Of a DNA stretch of 64,000 nucleotides, positions 17,119 through 25,618 are shown one piece after another. The notes below the pieces were generated by a model, which did no database searches, was not told the DNA's origin, and worked only from the letters and a program-made list of their open reading frames with translations. This DNA is from an uncultured Bacteroidales bacterium. GTDB taxonomy: Bacteria; Bacteroidota; Bacteroidia; Bacteroidales; Bacteroidaceae. The position numbers were made by a program, and so were the translations under genes. Position 1 is the first letter of the stretch. Every line of letters starts with the position of its first letter. The stretch lies in NCBI GenBank assembly GCA_902772585.1, contig CACYBB010000002.1, positions 62,001 to 126,000 on the forward strand, given 5' to 3'.

Positions 17119-17817
17119 TTATATTACAAATTGTACTTCTTTAAATGCATAGCGGCGCTTTTTGCCATTATCATCAGACAGCAACAGGTGTCCGTCATCC
17201 TCAACGCCCACAATCTCAGCCATAAACACGCCGTCCTTATCGGTATATGGATGGAAACCCTTACGGCGATATAGTGATTTCATGTAGCGTTCCTTCAAGC
17301 CATCCTTAAAATCCAGTCGCTGGAGGATATCTTTCAGCAACTGTTCACGATTCGTCTCCTGACCCGTAATCTGCCAGAGCGAGACAGGATTAGGTGCATC
17401 ACTATGGAATTTCCGTTGGTTGACGTTCAACCCCACCCCAATGATGCTGTCCTTGATAAGATTGCCCTTCAACGTATTCTCTATCAGGATGCCCGCCAGT
17501 TTGCCATTGCGCCAATAGATATCGTTGGGCCACTTGATGCTGAGGTCACCCACCATCTGTCCCAGTGCGTCAATGATGGCCAGTGAGATAGCCATAGAAA
17601 TCTGAAATTGCTGATTGGCAGGTAAATTCTCTGGATGTATCATCAACGAGAATAATAGGTTCTGACCACGTTCCGACTCCCATCGGTTCGTGCCACAGCC
17701 CCGACCCTCCGTCTGATTATCTGCAACAACCACCATATTTGCAACGGCTGCCATAGATCTCTGCAGCCACCTATTGGTGCTGTCCGTTTCGTCAATATGA
17801 ATGATTTTCCAGTTCAC
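17119..17817 (-). CDS. birA: Biotin-[acetyl-CoA-carboxylase] ligase
   Basis: Attaches biotin to biotin-dependent carboxylases. The 232-residue protein carries only the catalytic and SH3-like domains and has no DNA-binding amino terminus, so it is not a repressor. DSTNRWLQ lies near residue 12, the biotin-binding loop is EGRGCGTNRWES at about 38, and IKWPNDIYW lies near 97. The start is GTG at 17817; no upstream ATG is in frame within the promoter. The -7 box (TATCTTTG, 17829-17822) ends four bases before the GTG, so the mRNA should be leaderless or nearly so. Confidence 0.94.
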   Translation of the reverse strand: MNWKIIHIDETDSTNRWLQRSMAAVANMVVVADNQTEGRGCGTNRWESERGQNLLFSLMIHPENLPANQQFQISMAISLAIIDALGQMVGDLSIKWPNDIYWRNGKLAGILIENTLKGNLIKDSIIGVGLNVNQRKFHSDAPNPVSLWQITGQETNREQLLKDILQRLDFKDGLKERYMKSLYRRKGFHPYTDKDGVFMAEIVGVEDDGHLLLSDDNGKKRRYAFKEVQFVI

Positions 17818-17821
17818 GATG

Positions 17822-17851
17822 CAAAGATACGAAATATTTTTTGTACTTTTG
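17822..17851. promoter_or_regulatory. Divergent birA / tadA -7 boxes
   Basis: TATCTTTG on the minus strand (17829-17822) serves birA, and TACTTTTG on the plus strand (17844-17851) serves tadA. Each box ends exactly four bases before the start codon of its gene. The two boxes face away from each other with 14 bases between them, so the usual -33 position of each falls in or beside the other. I see no clear -33 TTTG for either. Confidence 0.6.
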
Positions 17852-17855
17852 CATC

Positions 17856-18299
17856 ATGGAAGAGAAAAATAAGGACGAAAACTATATGCGTAAGGCATTA
17901 GCCGAGGCGCAAGCAGCCTTCGACGAGGGCGAAATACCCATTGGTGCCGTTGTGGTCTGTCAAGACCGTATCATTGCCCGTGCCCACAACTTGACAGAGA
18001 CGCTGCACGACGTGACGGCCCATGCCGAGATGCAAGCCATCACAGCTGCAGCCAACGAACTGGGAGGTAAATACCTTACCGACTGCACCCTCTACGTCAC
18101 CGTAGAGCCCTGCACCATGTGTGCCGGAGCCTTGGGCTGGAGCCAGATACCCCGCATCGTCTATGGCTGTCACGATGAGAAGCGAGGATACACCGACTAT
18201 GCACCCCATGCTTTGCACCCCAAATGCCAAGTCACTGGTGGTGTCCTTGAAGACGAGTGTCGCCAATTGATGCAAGAGTTTTTCAGGAGTAAGCGATAA
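17856..18299 (+). CDS. tadA: tRNA-specific adenosine deaminase TadA
   Basis: Converts the wobble adenosine of tRNA-Arg(ACG) to inosine. The 147-residue protein has the zinc deaminase motifs HAEMQAI (near residue 53) and PCTMCAGAL (near 84). The frame is open upstream, but the TTG there is inside the -7 box, so the ATG at 17856 is preferred and matches the family's amino terminus. The next ATG (17886) would also leave a complete domain. The four-base gap between -7 box and ATG predicts a leaderless message. A GCGATAAA/TTTATCGC hairpin (18293-18311) covers the stop codon. Confidence 0.93.
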   Translation: MEEKNKDENYMRKALAEAQAAFDEGEIPIGAVVVCQDRIIARAHNLTETLHDVTAHAEMQAITAAANELGGKYLTDCTLYVTVEPCTMCAGALGWSQIPRIVYGCHDEKRGYTDYAPHALHPKCQVTGGVLEDECRQLMQEFFRSKR

Positions 18300-18618
18300 A
18301 GAATTTATCGCGCGTACCTTATTATATATATAACGTATAATACAAACCCCTTATACACTATCTATGTAGCATTTATTTGTTTCAGAGTGCAAACTTTTGC
18401 TTTCAAAAAGCACCAATTTGGAAGAAAAAGGCGCTTTTAAGTTAATTTTTTGCCCAAAATTGTATTTTTTTTTAAATTTTATTTGTTTTTTAGCCTTGAA
18501 TACATTAACTTTGCACGGTCGTATCCAAAAATGGGTGCGCTATGCCTATTGCATAAGGTGAAACTAAGTAAGAAAACATATATATCATTAACGTATTAAT
18601 AATAACAAGAGAGTGCTT
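18300..18618 (+). other. Long AT-rich leader region upstream of susC
   Basis: No gene is visible in these 319 bases. The first 180 are strongly AT-rich, with a TATATATA run near 18324. A promoter lies at 18482-18513, followed by a leader of about 100 bases that holds a small TATGC/GCATA hairpin (18541-18555) and an A-rich stretch before the susC ATG. I see no palindromic operator, riboswitch core or small ORF. Confidence 0.5.
18482..18513 (+). promoter_or_regulatory. susC operon promoter
   Basis: TTTG at 18482-18485 and TAACTTTG at 18506-18513 are spaced by 20 bases. This is the standard Bacteroidetes promoter, with a leader of roughly 100 bases to susC. Confidence 0.7.
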
Positions 18619-21600
18619 ATGAAAAGAAGACTAACAATGTTGTTGACAATGTTGTTCCTCGTGGTAGGAGCCGCATTTTCACAAACGAAGGTTAACGGTA
18701 CCGTCACTTCTCAGGAAGACGGTCAGCCCGTTGTCGGTGCTACTGTTCTTGTAGTAGGAACACAGAACGGTACTGTAACCGATGCAGATGGTAAGTTCTC
18801 GCTGACAGTTCCTGCCGGCAAAACTACCCTGCGAATCACCTATGTAGGTATGGAACCCATTGAGGTTAGTGCCCGTCCAAACATGAGAATCATGTTGACC
18901 AGCGACCAGAAGGCTCTTGACGAGGTGATCGTCGTTGCCTATGGTACTGCAAAGAAGGGTACGTTTACCGGTTCAGCCGGTTCAATGAAGGCTGACAAGA
19001 TTGAGAAGTTACAGGTAAGTGACCTGACTCGCGCACTGAGTGGTCAGGTAGCTGGTGTTCAGGTACTTAGCAGCAATGGACAGCCTGGTACCTCTGCCAA
19101 CATCCGCGTTCGTGGTGTCAGCTCTATCAATGGTAGCAACAAGCCATTGTATGTTGTTGACGGTGTGCCTTTCGACGGTGACCTGAGCTCTATACCTGCA
19201 AGCGACATTGCAGACATTACCGTTTTGAAGGATGCTGCCTCTACCTCTCTTTATGGTGCCCGTGGTGCTAATGGTATCATCATGGTTACCACCAAGGCTG
19301 GTAAGTTAGGCAAGCCGACTGTAAACTTCAATGCTCGTTGGGGTCAGAATAGCCGTGGTGTAAGTACGTATGATGTCATTAAGAATCCTGCCCAGTATCT
19401 GGAGCTGGAGTATTCTTCTATCTACAACTATGCTACCACCAACCTGAACTACGACGCTCAGACAGCCCAGAAGTATGCTAACAACACTATCGTCACCAAT
19501 AAGGGTGGTGGTAACGGTTATCAGATCTACACCGTTCCCGAAGGACAGTATATGTTCGGCCCTGATGGTAAGCTGAATCCTAATGCTACCCTCGGTTATA
19601 GCGATGGTAAATACTATTTCACCCCCGACAACTGGGAGGATGAGATCATCAAGAAGGCTTTCCGTCAGGAGTATGAGGTAAGTCTTTCTGGTGCTACTGA
19701 TGCTAACAACTATTATCTGAGCTATAGCTATCTGGATGATGGTGGTATCGTCAGCGGTTCTAAATTCACCCGTTCTTCTGTTCGTCTCCGTGACGAGTTC
19801 AAGGTTAACAAGTGGTTGAAGCTGGGTGCTAATGTAGGTTGGACTCATTCTAAGAACTTCTATCCCGATGAGCAGACAACTACCAACTCTTCTGGTAACG
19901 CTTTCCGTCTGGCTTATGGTATTGCTCCTATCTATCCTATTTTTGTTCGTGACGCTAACGGAAACATCATGCACAATGGTGACCGCGCTGTTTATGACTA
20001 CGGTTCTGGTGAGGCTGGACGTGACCGTTCATACATGTCTATCTCTAACCCCGCAGGTCAGATGCAGTATGACAAGGCCATCTACACAATGGATATCCTG
20101 AACAGCACCTGGTTTGCTGAGTTGAAGCCCCTGGAAGGTCTGACACTGACCGCTCGCTTGGGTTACAATGTTGACAACACCAACTATGACGTACTGCAGA
20201 ACGCCTACATGGGTCAGTTTGCAGACCTGGAAGGTGGTGCTTACCAGTACCACATGCGTACTACTGGCTTTACCACTCAGTTCCTGGCTAACTACAACGT
20301 TAAGTTTGCTGATGTTCACAGCCTTGACTTCACACTGGGTTACGAAGGTTACCAGTGGAAGTACCGTCGTCTCTATGGTGGTGCTACCAAGCTCTACAAT
20401 CCTGAGAGCTACTGGCTGGACAATGCCGTTAACCAGAAGAACAACTCTGGTTACCAGCTCGACTACTCTACCAAGGGTATCTTCGGTCGTATCAACTATA
20501 GCTATGATGACAAGTATATCATCGCTGCCAGCTATCGTCGTGATGCTTCTTCTTGTTTCCATCCTGACAACCGCTGGGGTGGCTTCTGGAGCGGATCTCT
20601 GGCATGGGTTATCTCTAAGGAGAAGTTCATGGAGGGTACTCACTCTTGGTTGAACAACTTGAAGTTCAAGGCCAGCTATGGTCAGCAGGGTAACGACAAC
20701 TTGGGTCGTAGCACTGGTGATGGACGCTACTACTACTATGCATATACCGACCAGTACTCTATGACTGGTGACGCTTCTGGTTTCTCTGACGGTACTTTGG
20801 CCTACAAGGGTAACAAGGACCTGACATGGGAGAAGTCAGTATCTTATAACATCGGTTTCGACTTCGCTATGTTCAACAACCGTTTGAACGGTAGCATCGA
20901 GTACTTCGGTCGTCAGCAGAAGGACATGCTGTACTTCAAGCCCGTTGCAGGTTCACTGGGTTACACACAGATTCCTATGAACGTTGGTACAATGACTAAC
21001 CGCGGTCTGGAAATCGACCTGTCATACGATATCTTGAAGAATCGTAACTACTCACTGACTATCAATGGTAACGCTACATTCCTCAAGAACAAGATTGACG
21101 AGTTGCATCCTGACCTGAAGGGTAAGTGGATTGACGGTTCTCGTATTTATGAGGAAGGCGAGAGCATGTATCGTCTGTACCTGCCTGAGTGGGCTGGTGT
21201 TGACGAGAAGACCGGTGAGGCTCTCTACTGGGTGAACGACTACGAGATGGAGACCATCGCAGGCAAGCAATATGAGGTTTGGTACGATGCTAACGGCAAC
21301 AAGATTGCTCACGACGATGTTGATTCTTACGTTGGTGAGAAGACTCGTAACATCCTGGGTCGTAAGACTTCTAACGACTACACCGTTGCTCAGCTCTCTG
21401 AGAACCGCGTAGCTACTGACGACCTGCTTCCTGATGTATATGGTGGTTTCGGTCTGTCTGCTACTGCTTACGGCTTTGATGCAAGCATCCAGTTCGCCTA
21501 CCAGATTGGCGGTCAGGTGCTCGACTATGGTTATATGTACCTGATGCACGCTTCTGCATCTTCTGACGCTGGTGGTGCTTGGCACAAGGATATCCTTGAC

Positions 21601-21918
21601 GCTTGGACTCCAACCAACACACACACTGACGTTCCTCGTCTGAATGCTGGTGACCGTTACACTGGTTATTCTTCTACACGCTTCCTGACTAGCGCAAGCT
21701 ATCTGTCAATCAACAACGTAACCATCGGTTATACACTTCCGAAGGATTGGGTGAAGAAGATTGGCTTGGGCAGCATCCGTGTATACTTCTCTGGTGACAA
21801 CCTGGCTCTGTTTGCAAAGCGTAAGGGTCTCGACCCACGTCAGGGCTTTGTATCGTCTATTCCTTATACCTATACTCAGCTGCGTACTCTCTCAGGTGGT
21901 ATCAGTGTAAGCTTCTAA
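18619..21918 (+). CDS. SusC/RagA-family TonB-linked outer-membrane transporter
   Basis: Outer-membrane barrel of 1099 residues that imports oligomers with its SusD partner. A signal peptide (MKRRLTMLLTMLFLVVGAAFS) is followed by a carboxypeptidase-regulatory-like domain (residues about 25-95: VNGTVTSQEDGQPVVGATV). Next come the SusC plug (about 105-230: DEVIVVAYGTAKK, RVRGVSSINGSNKPLYVVDGVPFDG, LKDAASTSLYGARGANGIIMVTTK) and the beta barrel, ending in GISVSF. The ATG at 18619 is preferred to a GTG two codons earlier. It is followed by susD, a repeat lipoprotein and an M6 protease, so the cargo may be protein-derived peptides rather than a glycan; no glycosidase or HTCS regulator is beside it. 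Confidence 0.97.
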   Translation: MKRRLTMLLTMLFLVVGAAFSQTKVNGTVTSQEDGQPVVGATVLVVGTQNGTVTDADGKFSLTVPAGKTTLRITYVGMEPIEVSARPNMRIMLTSDQKALDEVIVVAYGTAKKGTFTGSAGSMKADKIEKLQVSDLTRALSGQVAGVQVLSSNGQPGTSANIRVRGVSSINGSNKPLYVVDGVPFDGDLSSIPASDIADITVLKDAASTSLYGARGANGIIMVTTKAGKLGKPTVNFNARWGQNSRGVSTYDVIKNPAQYLELEYSSIYNYATTNLNYDAQTAQKYANNTIVTNKGGGNGYQIYTVPEGQYMFGPDGKLNPNATLGYSDGKYYFTPDNWEDEIIKKAFRQEYEVSLSGATDANNYYLSYSYLDDGGIVSGSKFTRSSVRLRDEFKVNKWLKLGANVGWTHSKNFYPDEQTTTNSSGNAFRLAYGIAPIYPIFVRDANGNIMHNGDRAVYDYGSGEAGRDRSYMSISNPAGQMQYDKAIYTMDILNSTWFAELKPLEGLTLTARLGYNVDNTNYDVLQNAYMGQFADLEGGAYQYHMRTTGFTTQFLANYNVKFADVHSLDFTLGYEGYQWKYRRLYGGATKLYNPESYWLDNAVNQKNNSGYQLDYSTKGIFGRINYSYDDKYIIAASYRRDASSCFHPDNRWGGFWSGSLAWVISKEKFMEGTHSWLNNLKFKASYGQQGNDNLGRSTGDGRYYYYAYTDQYSMTGDASGFSDGTLAYKGNKDLTWEKSVSYNIGFDFAMFNNRLNGSIEYFGRQQKDMLYFKPVAGSLGYTQIPMNVGTMTNRGLEIDLSYDILKNRNYSLTINGNATFLKNKIDELHPDLKGKWIDGSRIYEEGESMYRLYLPEWAGVDEKTGEALYWVNDYEMETIAGKQYEVWYDANGNKIAHDDVDSYVGEKTRNILGRKTSNDYTVAQLSENRVATDDLLPDVYGGFGLSATAYGFDASIQFAYQIGGQVLDYGYMYLMHASASSDAGGAWHKDILDAWTPTNTHTDVPRLNAGDRYTGYSSTRFLTSASYLSINNVTIGYTLPKDWVKKIGLGSIRVYFSGDNLALFAKRKGLDPRQGFVSSIPYTYTQLRTLSGGISVSF

Positions 21919-21951
21919 TTTCACATGTTAACAATTAAAGGAAATAAATAT

Positions 21952-23550
21952 ATGAAACTGAAATATTTCTTGTTCGCAGCATTGGCTACATCTGCCTTCA
22001 CTGCTTGTGAAGATTTGGACACAGCCCCTGAGGGAGCCACCCTTACCGAAGACCAGAAGGTTGAGGTAGGTACTGCCAAGCCTGAGCGTGCTGAGGCTGG
22101 TGTACGTGGTATTTTCTCCCAGTTCAATGTGTATATGCCGAACTATGATGCTATTGGCAGTCGTCACAACGACTTCGGATACAGCAGTATCATGTTCTTC
22201 ACTGACTGCAATACCGAGGACTTGGTAAGTGCTGACAATGGTTACAACTGGGGTGGTAGCAGCTTGACTTATGACGACCGTCCCTATACTAGCCGTGAGA
22301 GCCAGATCGTCTGGAACGACTATTATAAGATTGTCTTCAGTGCTAATACCGTTCTTGGTTCAGTGAATGCTGATTCAGAGGATGCACTGACACTGTATTA
22401 TGCAGGACAGGCTCTTGCTGCTCGTGGTTTTGCATATCTGGAGCTGGCTCAGCTCTATCAGTTCAACTACAAGGGTCATGAGAAGTCAGCTTGTGTTCCT
22501 CTGATTACTGATCAGAACTCAAGCCAGGCTGCTACAGAGGGTGCTCCCCGTGCTACCGTTGAGGCAGTTTATGCACAGATCAATACTGACTTGACCAAGG
22601 CCATTGAGGTTCTGAGCAAGGCAAAGGCTGCTGGCCAGAAGCGTTCTGACCGCCGTTATATCGACGTTGCTGTAGCCTATGGTCTGCGTGCCCGTATGAA
22701 TCTGGCTATGCAGAACTGGGCTGCTGCTGCCGCTGATGCTCAGGCTGCTATTGACAATTCTGATGCTCGTCCTGCAACCATCGAAGAGGTCTCTAAGCCA
22801 ACTTTCAGCAGTGCTGATGAGCCCAACTGGATGTGGGCTATCTACATTGCCGAGACTGATGATGTAGTACAGTCAGGTATCGTTAACTGGATTTCTCACA
22901 ATGGTACCTTCAACTATGGTTACGGCCAGTATAGTGGTGGTCACCAGATCAGCAAGAAGCTCTACAACTCTATTTCCGATACTGATATTCGTAAGGGATG
23001 GTGGAGTGATGCCGATGGCGTGAGCGCTAATCTTTCTGATGAGTGGAATGCATATCTGGCTGATAACTCTTTTGCTCCTTACACCAACTGTAAGTTCGCT
23101 CCTTATCAGAACATTCTGAACAATGATGTCAATGCCAACGATATTCCTCTGATGCGTATTGAGGAGATGTATCTCATCCTCGCTGAGGCTCAGCAGATGG
23201 CTGGTCAGGATGGTAAGAGCACCTTAGAGAAGTTCGTTAAGACTTATCGTGATCCTGCTTATTCTTGCACTGCAAGCGACATTCAGAACGAGATCTATCG
23301 CCAGAAGCGTATCGAGCTGTGGGGCGAGGGTCGTATCTGGTTCGACGTAATGCGCCTGAACAAGGGTGTTGACCGTCGTGGTGCAGGCTATGAGCCTAAC
23401 TGCGTACTCAATATTCCTGCTGGTGATCCTATCCTGTTGTGGCGTCTCCCCCAGACTGAGATCAATGGTAACTCTGCTCTGACGGATGCTGACAACAACG
23501 CAGCTACTCCAGTACCAACAGCTGTTGAAGACGCTGATATCGCATTGTAA
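21952..23550 (+). CDS. SusD/RagB-family surface lipoprotein
   Basis: Surface lid lipoprotein of 532 residues that binds cargo for the SusC channel. The signal ends in FTAC (Cys19) followed by EDLD, an acidic patch of the kind that directs lipoproteins to the cell surface in Bacteroidetes. Helical TPR-like segments (EVLSKAKAAGQKRSDRRYID; GLRARMNLAMQNWAAAAADA) and the SusD carboxy region (EIYRQKRIELWGEGRIWFDVMRL, DP.LLWRLPQTEIN) are clear. I chose MKLKYFLF at 21952; the frame opens at 21925, but that start lacks a signal. It is 33 bases after susC. Confidence 0.96.
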   Translation: MKLKYFLFAALATSAFTACEDLDTAPEGATLTEDQKVEVGTAKPERAEAGVRGIFSQFNVYMPNYDAIGSRHNDFGYSSIMFFTDCNTEDLVSADNGYNWGGSSLTYDDRPYTSRESQIVWNDYYKIVFSANTVLGSVNADSEDALTLYYAGQALAARGFAYLELAQLYQFNYKGHEKSACVPLITDQNSSQAATEGAPRATVEAVYAQINTDLTKAIEVLSKAKAAGQKRSDRRYIDVAVAYGLRARMNLAMQNWAAAAADAQAAIDNSDARPATIEEVSKPTFSSADEPNWMWAIYIAETDDVVQSGIVNWISHNGTFNYGYGQYSGGHQISKKLYNSISDTDIRKGWWSDADGVSANLSDEWNAYLADNSFAPYTNCKFAPYQNILNNDVNANDIPLMRIEEMYLILAEAQQMAGQDGKSTLEKFVKTYRDPAYSCTASDIQNEIYRQKRIELWGEGRIWFDVMRLNKGVDRRGAGYEPNCVLNIPAGDPILLWRLPQTEINGNSALTDADNNAATPVPTAVEDADIAL

Positions 23551-23574
23551 TAACAAGATTAAAAAGTTAGAAGT

Positions 23575-25512
23575 ATGAAAAATATATTCAAATATAGTCT
23601 GGCTTTACTGACTGTTGTTCTCGGCTTCGCTTCTTGTGATTCTGAGAAGGACGCAAACTATGAGCCTGCTGCAGCCTCTGGTTCGCAGGTGTATTTCAGT
23701 AACGAAACGCCAGCAACCGTCAATATCACAAAAGACGCTACATCGTTTTCGATTCCCGTACTTCGTGTTAACACGGCAGGCGATCTCAGTGTTGCCATAA
23801 CCGCTACTGACGAGTCTGGTATTTTCACTATTCCCTCATCTGTCTCTTTCAAAGATGGTGAGTCGGAAGCTGCACTGACTATCGGTTACGATCCTACGAA
23901 ACTGGAGTATGATGACTATAAGACCATCGCTATTTCTATCAATGATGAGCAGCTTAAGACCCTCTACGGTATGTCTACCATCACATTCAATGTTGGTATC
24001 AAGTCACCTTGGGTTTCCCTGGGTAAAGGTGCCATCACGGATGATATTGTAGCATCTATTTTTAGTGTGCCCAACTACACATGGGCTGTAGAGATTGAAG
24101 AGAATGCTATCCAGCCAGGCTTCTATCGTGTGCTTAATCCTTATACTGCTGATTATCCTTTGTTGGCGGAAGATGAAGATGGTGAATTCACTGTTTCCAA
24201 AGATCCACATTATCTATATATACATGCGGAAGATCCAGAAGCAGTATATATTGAGCTCTTTGCTACAGGTCTCACATTGAATGCTGACTATGGTGAGATT
24301 AGTTTCCAGTCGTTGGGTAACTACTTCCTTACACAACAAGGTAAAACTTTAGAAGAAATTAAAGCCGCAGGTTATGTTGGTACACTTAAAGAAGGTGTAA
24401 TCACTTTCCCTGTTGAAGGACTTCTTTGGGGTATGGCATTATATAAAACAGGAGAAGCTGTAAATTTTGCAAATTCCAGCGGTCTCTTCAGCATCGTACT
24501 GCCTGGATATAGCATGAAAGACTATTCTGTAGGTGTAGAATTCAATGGTATTTACACTAATCTCGCAGGAGAGGCTTATGCTGTTGCCAATGTTGAATTG
24601 GGTGCAGATGCAACCAATGCTAAGGCTGTTGTTATGACTGCCGATGTCGATGAATCTGCTGTTGCCGATGCTTTGGCTTCAGGTGAACTTGAGGGTGTCA
24701 GCGTAAATGCAGGTGCAAACAACATCCGCATTGCTGAAGACATGATTGGTAGCCTTAAGATTATTGTTGCCGTTATTGACGAAGGTGAAGTTAAAGACTA
24801 TGCATCAACAAAGTTTGAATACTATGGTGGTGCATCTAATCCTTGGAAGAGTGTAGGTACCGGCTACTATACTGAAGATTATATCATCTCTTATTACGGA
24901 CAAAAGGATGACGATGGGAACTTCATTCCTTATGATCCCGTAACCTATGAGGTTGAAATTGAAGAGAATAGCGATACTCCTGGTTTGTATCGTATGAAGA
25001 ATGCCTATGCGAAATTAGCTGCAATGTTTAACGAAACTGGTGGCGATAAAGACATTGTTGTTCATGCAGAAATTCCTACGGGAGTATATATCTTAATGCA
25101 GGGCACTGGTGTTGATTTTGGAAAGGGCGAGTTTGGCATTGAAAGTTACGGTGGATATTTGATATCTCAGAATAGTGATGCACCTGTTGCCGATGTTGTT
25201 AACTACTTTACAGGTAAGTTTGGTACGTTAGAAAATGGTACTATCACTTTCCCGACCATCACATCGAAAGATGAAACTCAGTTCCAGGGCTACCTATACG
25301 CAAATGGTCAATTATTCTATTATGGAGGTACAACCCTCGCTTCAAAGATTGTCCTTCCCACGGCTTCTGCAAGCGTAAAGGCAAAGGCTAAGAAACGCGC
25401 TGCTGCCGCAGACTTTGCACGTCGTCTCCATAATATGAGCAATGCTAATAAGGCTGCTAAGAGTTCAAGAGCGCTTCTTATTTCTAAGAAGGTTAAGGCT
25501 GTTAAGCGCTAA
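23575..25512 (+). CDS. Surface lipoprotein with two internal repeats and a basic tail
   Basis: A 645-residue lipoprotein in the SusE/F position. The signal ends at FASC (Cys21), with DSEKD after it, an acidic surface-export-like start. Residues about 35-140 look like a Calx-beta-type domain. Two related modules follow: one opens SPWVSLGKG.ITDD (about 143) and contains VEIEEN..QPGFYR, the other opens NPWKSVGTGYYTED (about 422) and contains VEIEENSDTPGLYR. The last 45 residues are strongly basic and Ala-rich. It is probably a cargo-binding accessory of the SusC/D pair; the ligand is unknown. Base composition is more AT-rich in its middle (24.1-25.3 kb) than in its neighbours. Confidence 0.85.
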   Translation: MKNIFKYSLALLTVVLGFASCDSEKDANYEPAAASGSQVYFSNETPATVNITKDATSFSIPVLRVNTAGDLSVAITATDESGIFTIPSSVSFKDGESEAALTIGYDPTKLEYDDYKTIAISINDEQLKTLYGMSTITFNVGIKSPWVSLGKGAITDDIVASIFSVPNYTWAVEIEENAIQPGFYRVLNPYTADYPLLAEDEDGEFTVSKDPHYLYIHAEDPEAVYIELFATGLTLNADYGEISFQSLGNYFLTQQGKTLEEIKAAGYVGTLKEGVITFPVEGLLWGMALYKTGEAVNFANSSGLFSIVLPGYSMKDYSVGVEFNGIYTNLAGEAYAVANVELGADATNAKAVVMTADVDESAVADALASGELEGVSVNAGANNIRIAEDMIGSLKIIVAVIDEGEVKDYASTKFEYYGGASNPWKSVGTGYYTEDYIISYYGQKDDDGNFIPYDPVTYEVEIEENSDTPGLYRMKNAYAKLAAMFNETGGDKDIVVHAEIPTGVYILMQGTGVDFGKGEFGIESYGGYLISQNSDAPVADVVNYFTGKFGTLENGTITFPTITSKDETQFQGYLYANGQLFYYGGTTLASKIVLPTASASVKAKAKKRAAAADFARRLHNMSNANKAAKSSRALLISKKVKAVKR

Positions 25513-25536
25513 AGCTAACTAATTATTCAAAGCATG

Positions 25537-25572
25537 AGAGGCGTGAGCACGCAGTCAAGCGGCACACGCCTC
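25537..25572 (+). terminator. Hairpin between the SusCD lipoprotein and the M6 protease
   Basis: AGAGGCGTG and CACGCCTCT form a nine-pair stem with an 18-base loop, with no strong T run after it. It may be a partial terminator or an RNA-processing site that lowers expression of the downstream protease relative to susCD, as intercistronic stem-loops do in other operons. Confidence 0.55.
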
Positions 25573-25618
25573 TTATAGTTAGAAATAGACTATAGTATTA
25601 AAAAGAATCGGAACAGTT

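Noticed and set aside
18300-18481. A small gene or insertion remnant in the AT-rich region before susC
   Set aside because: No frame of useful length, no inverted repeats of IS type, and composition typical of Bacteroidetes promoter regions.
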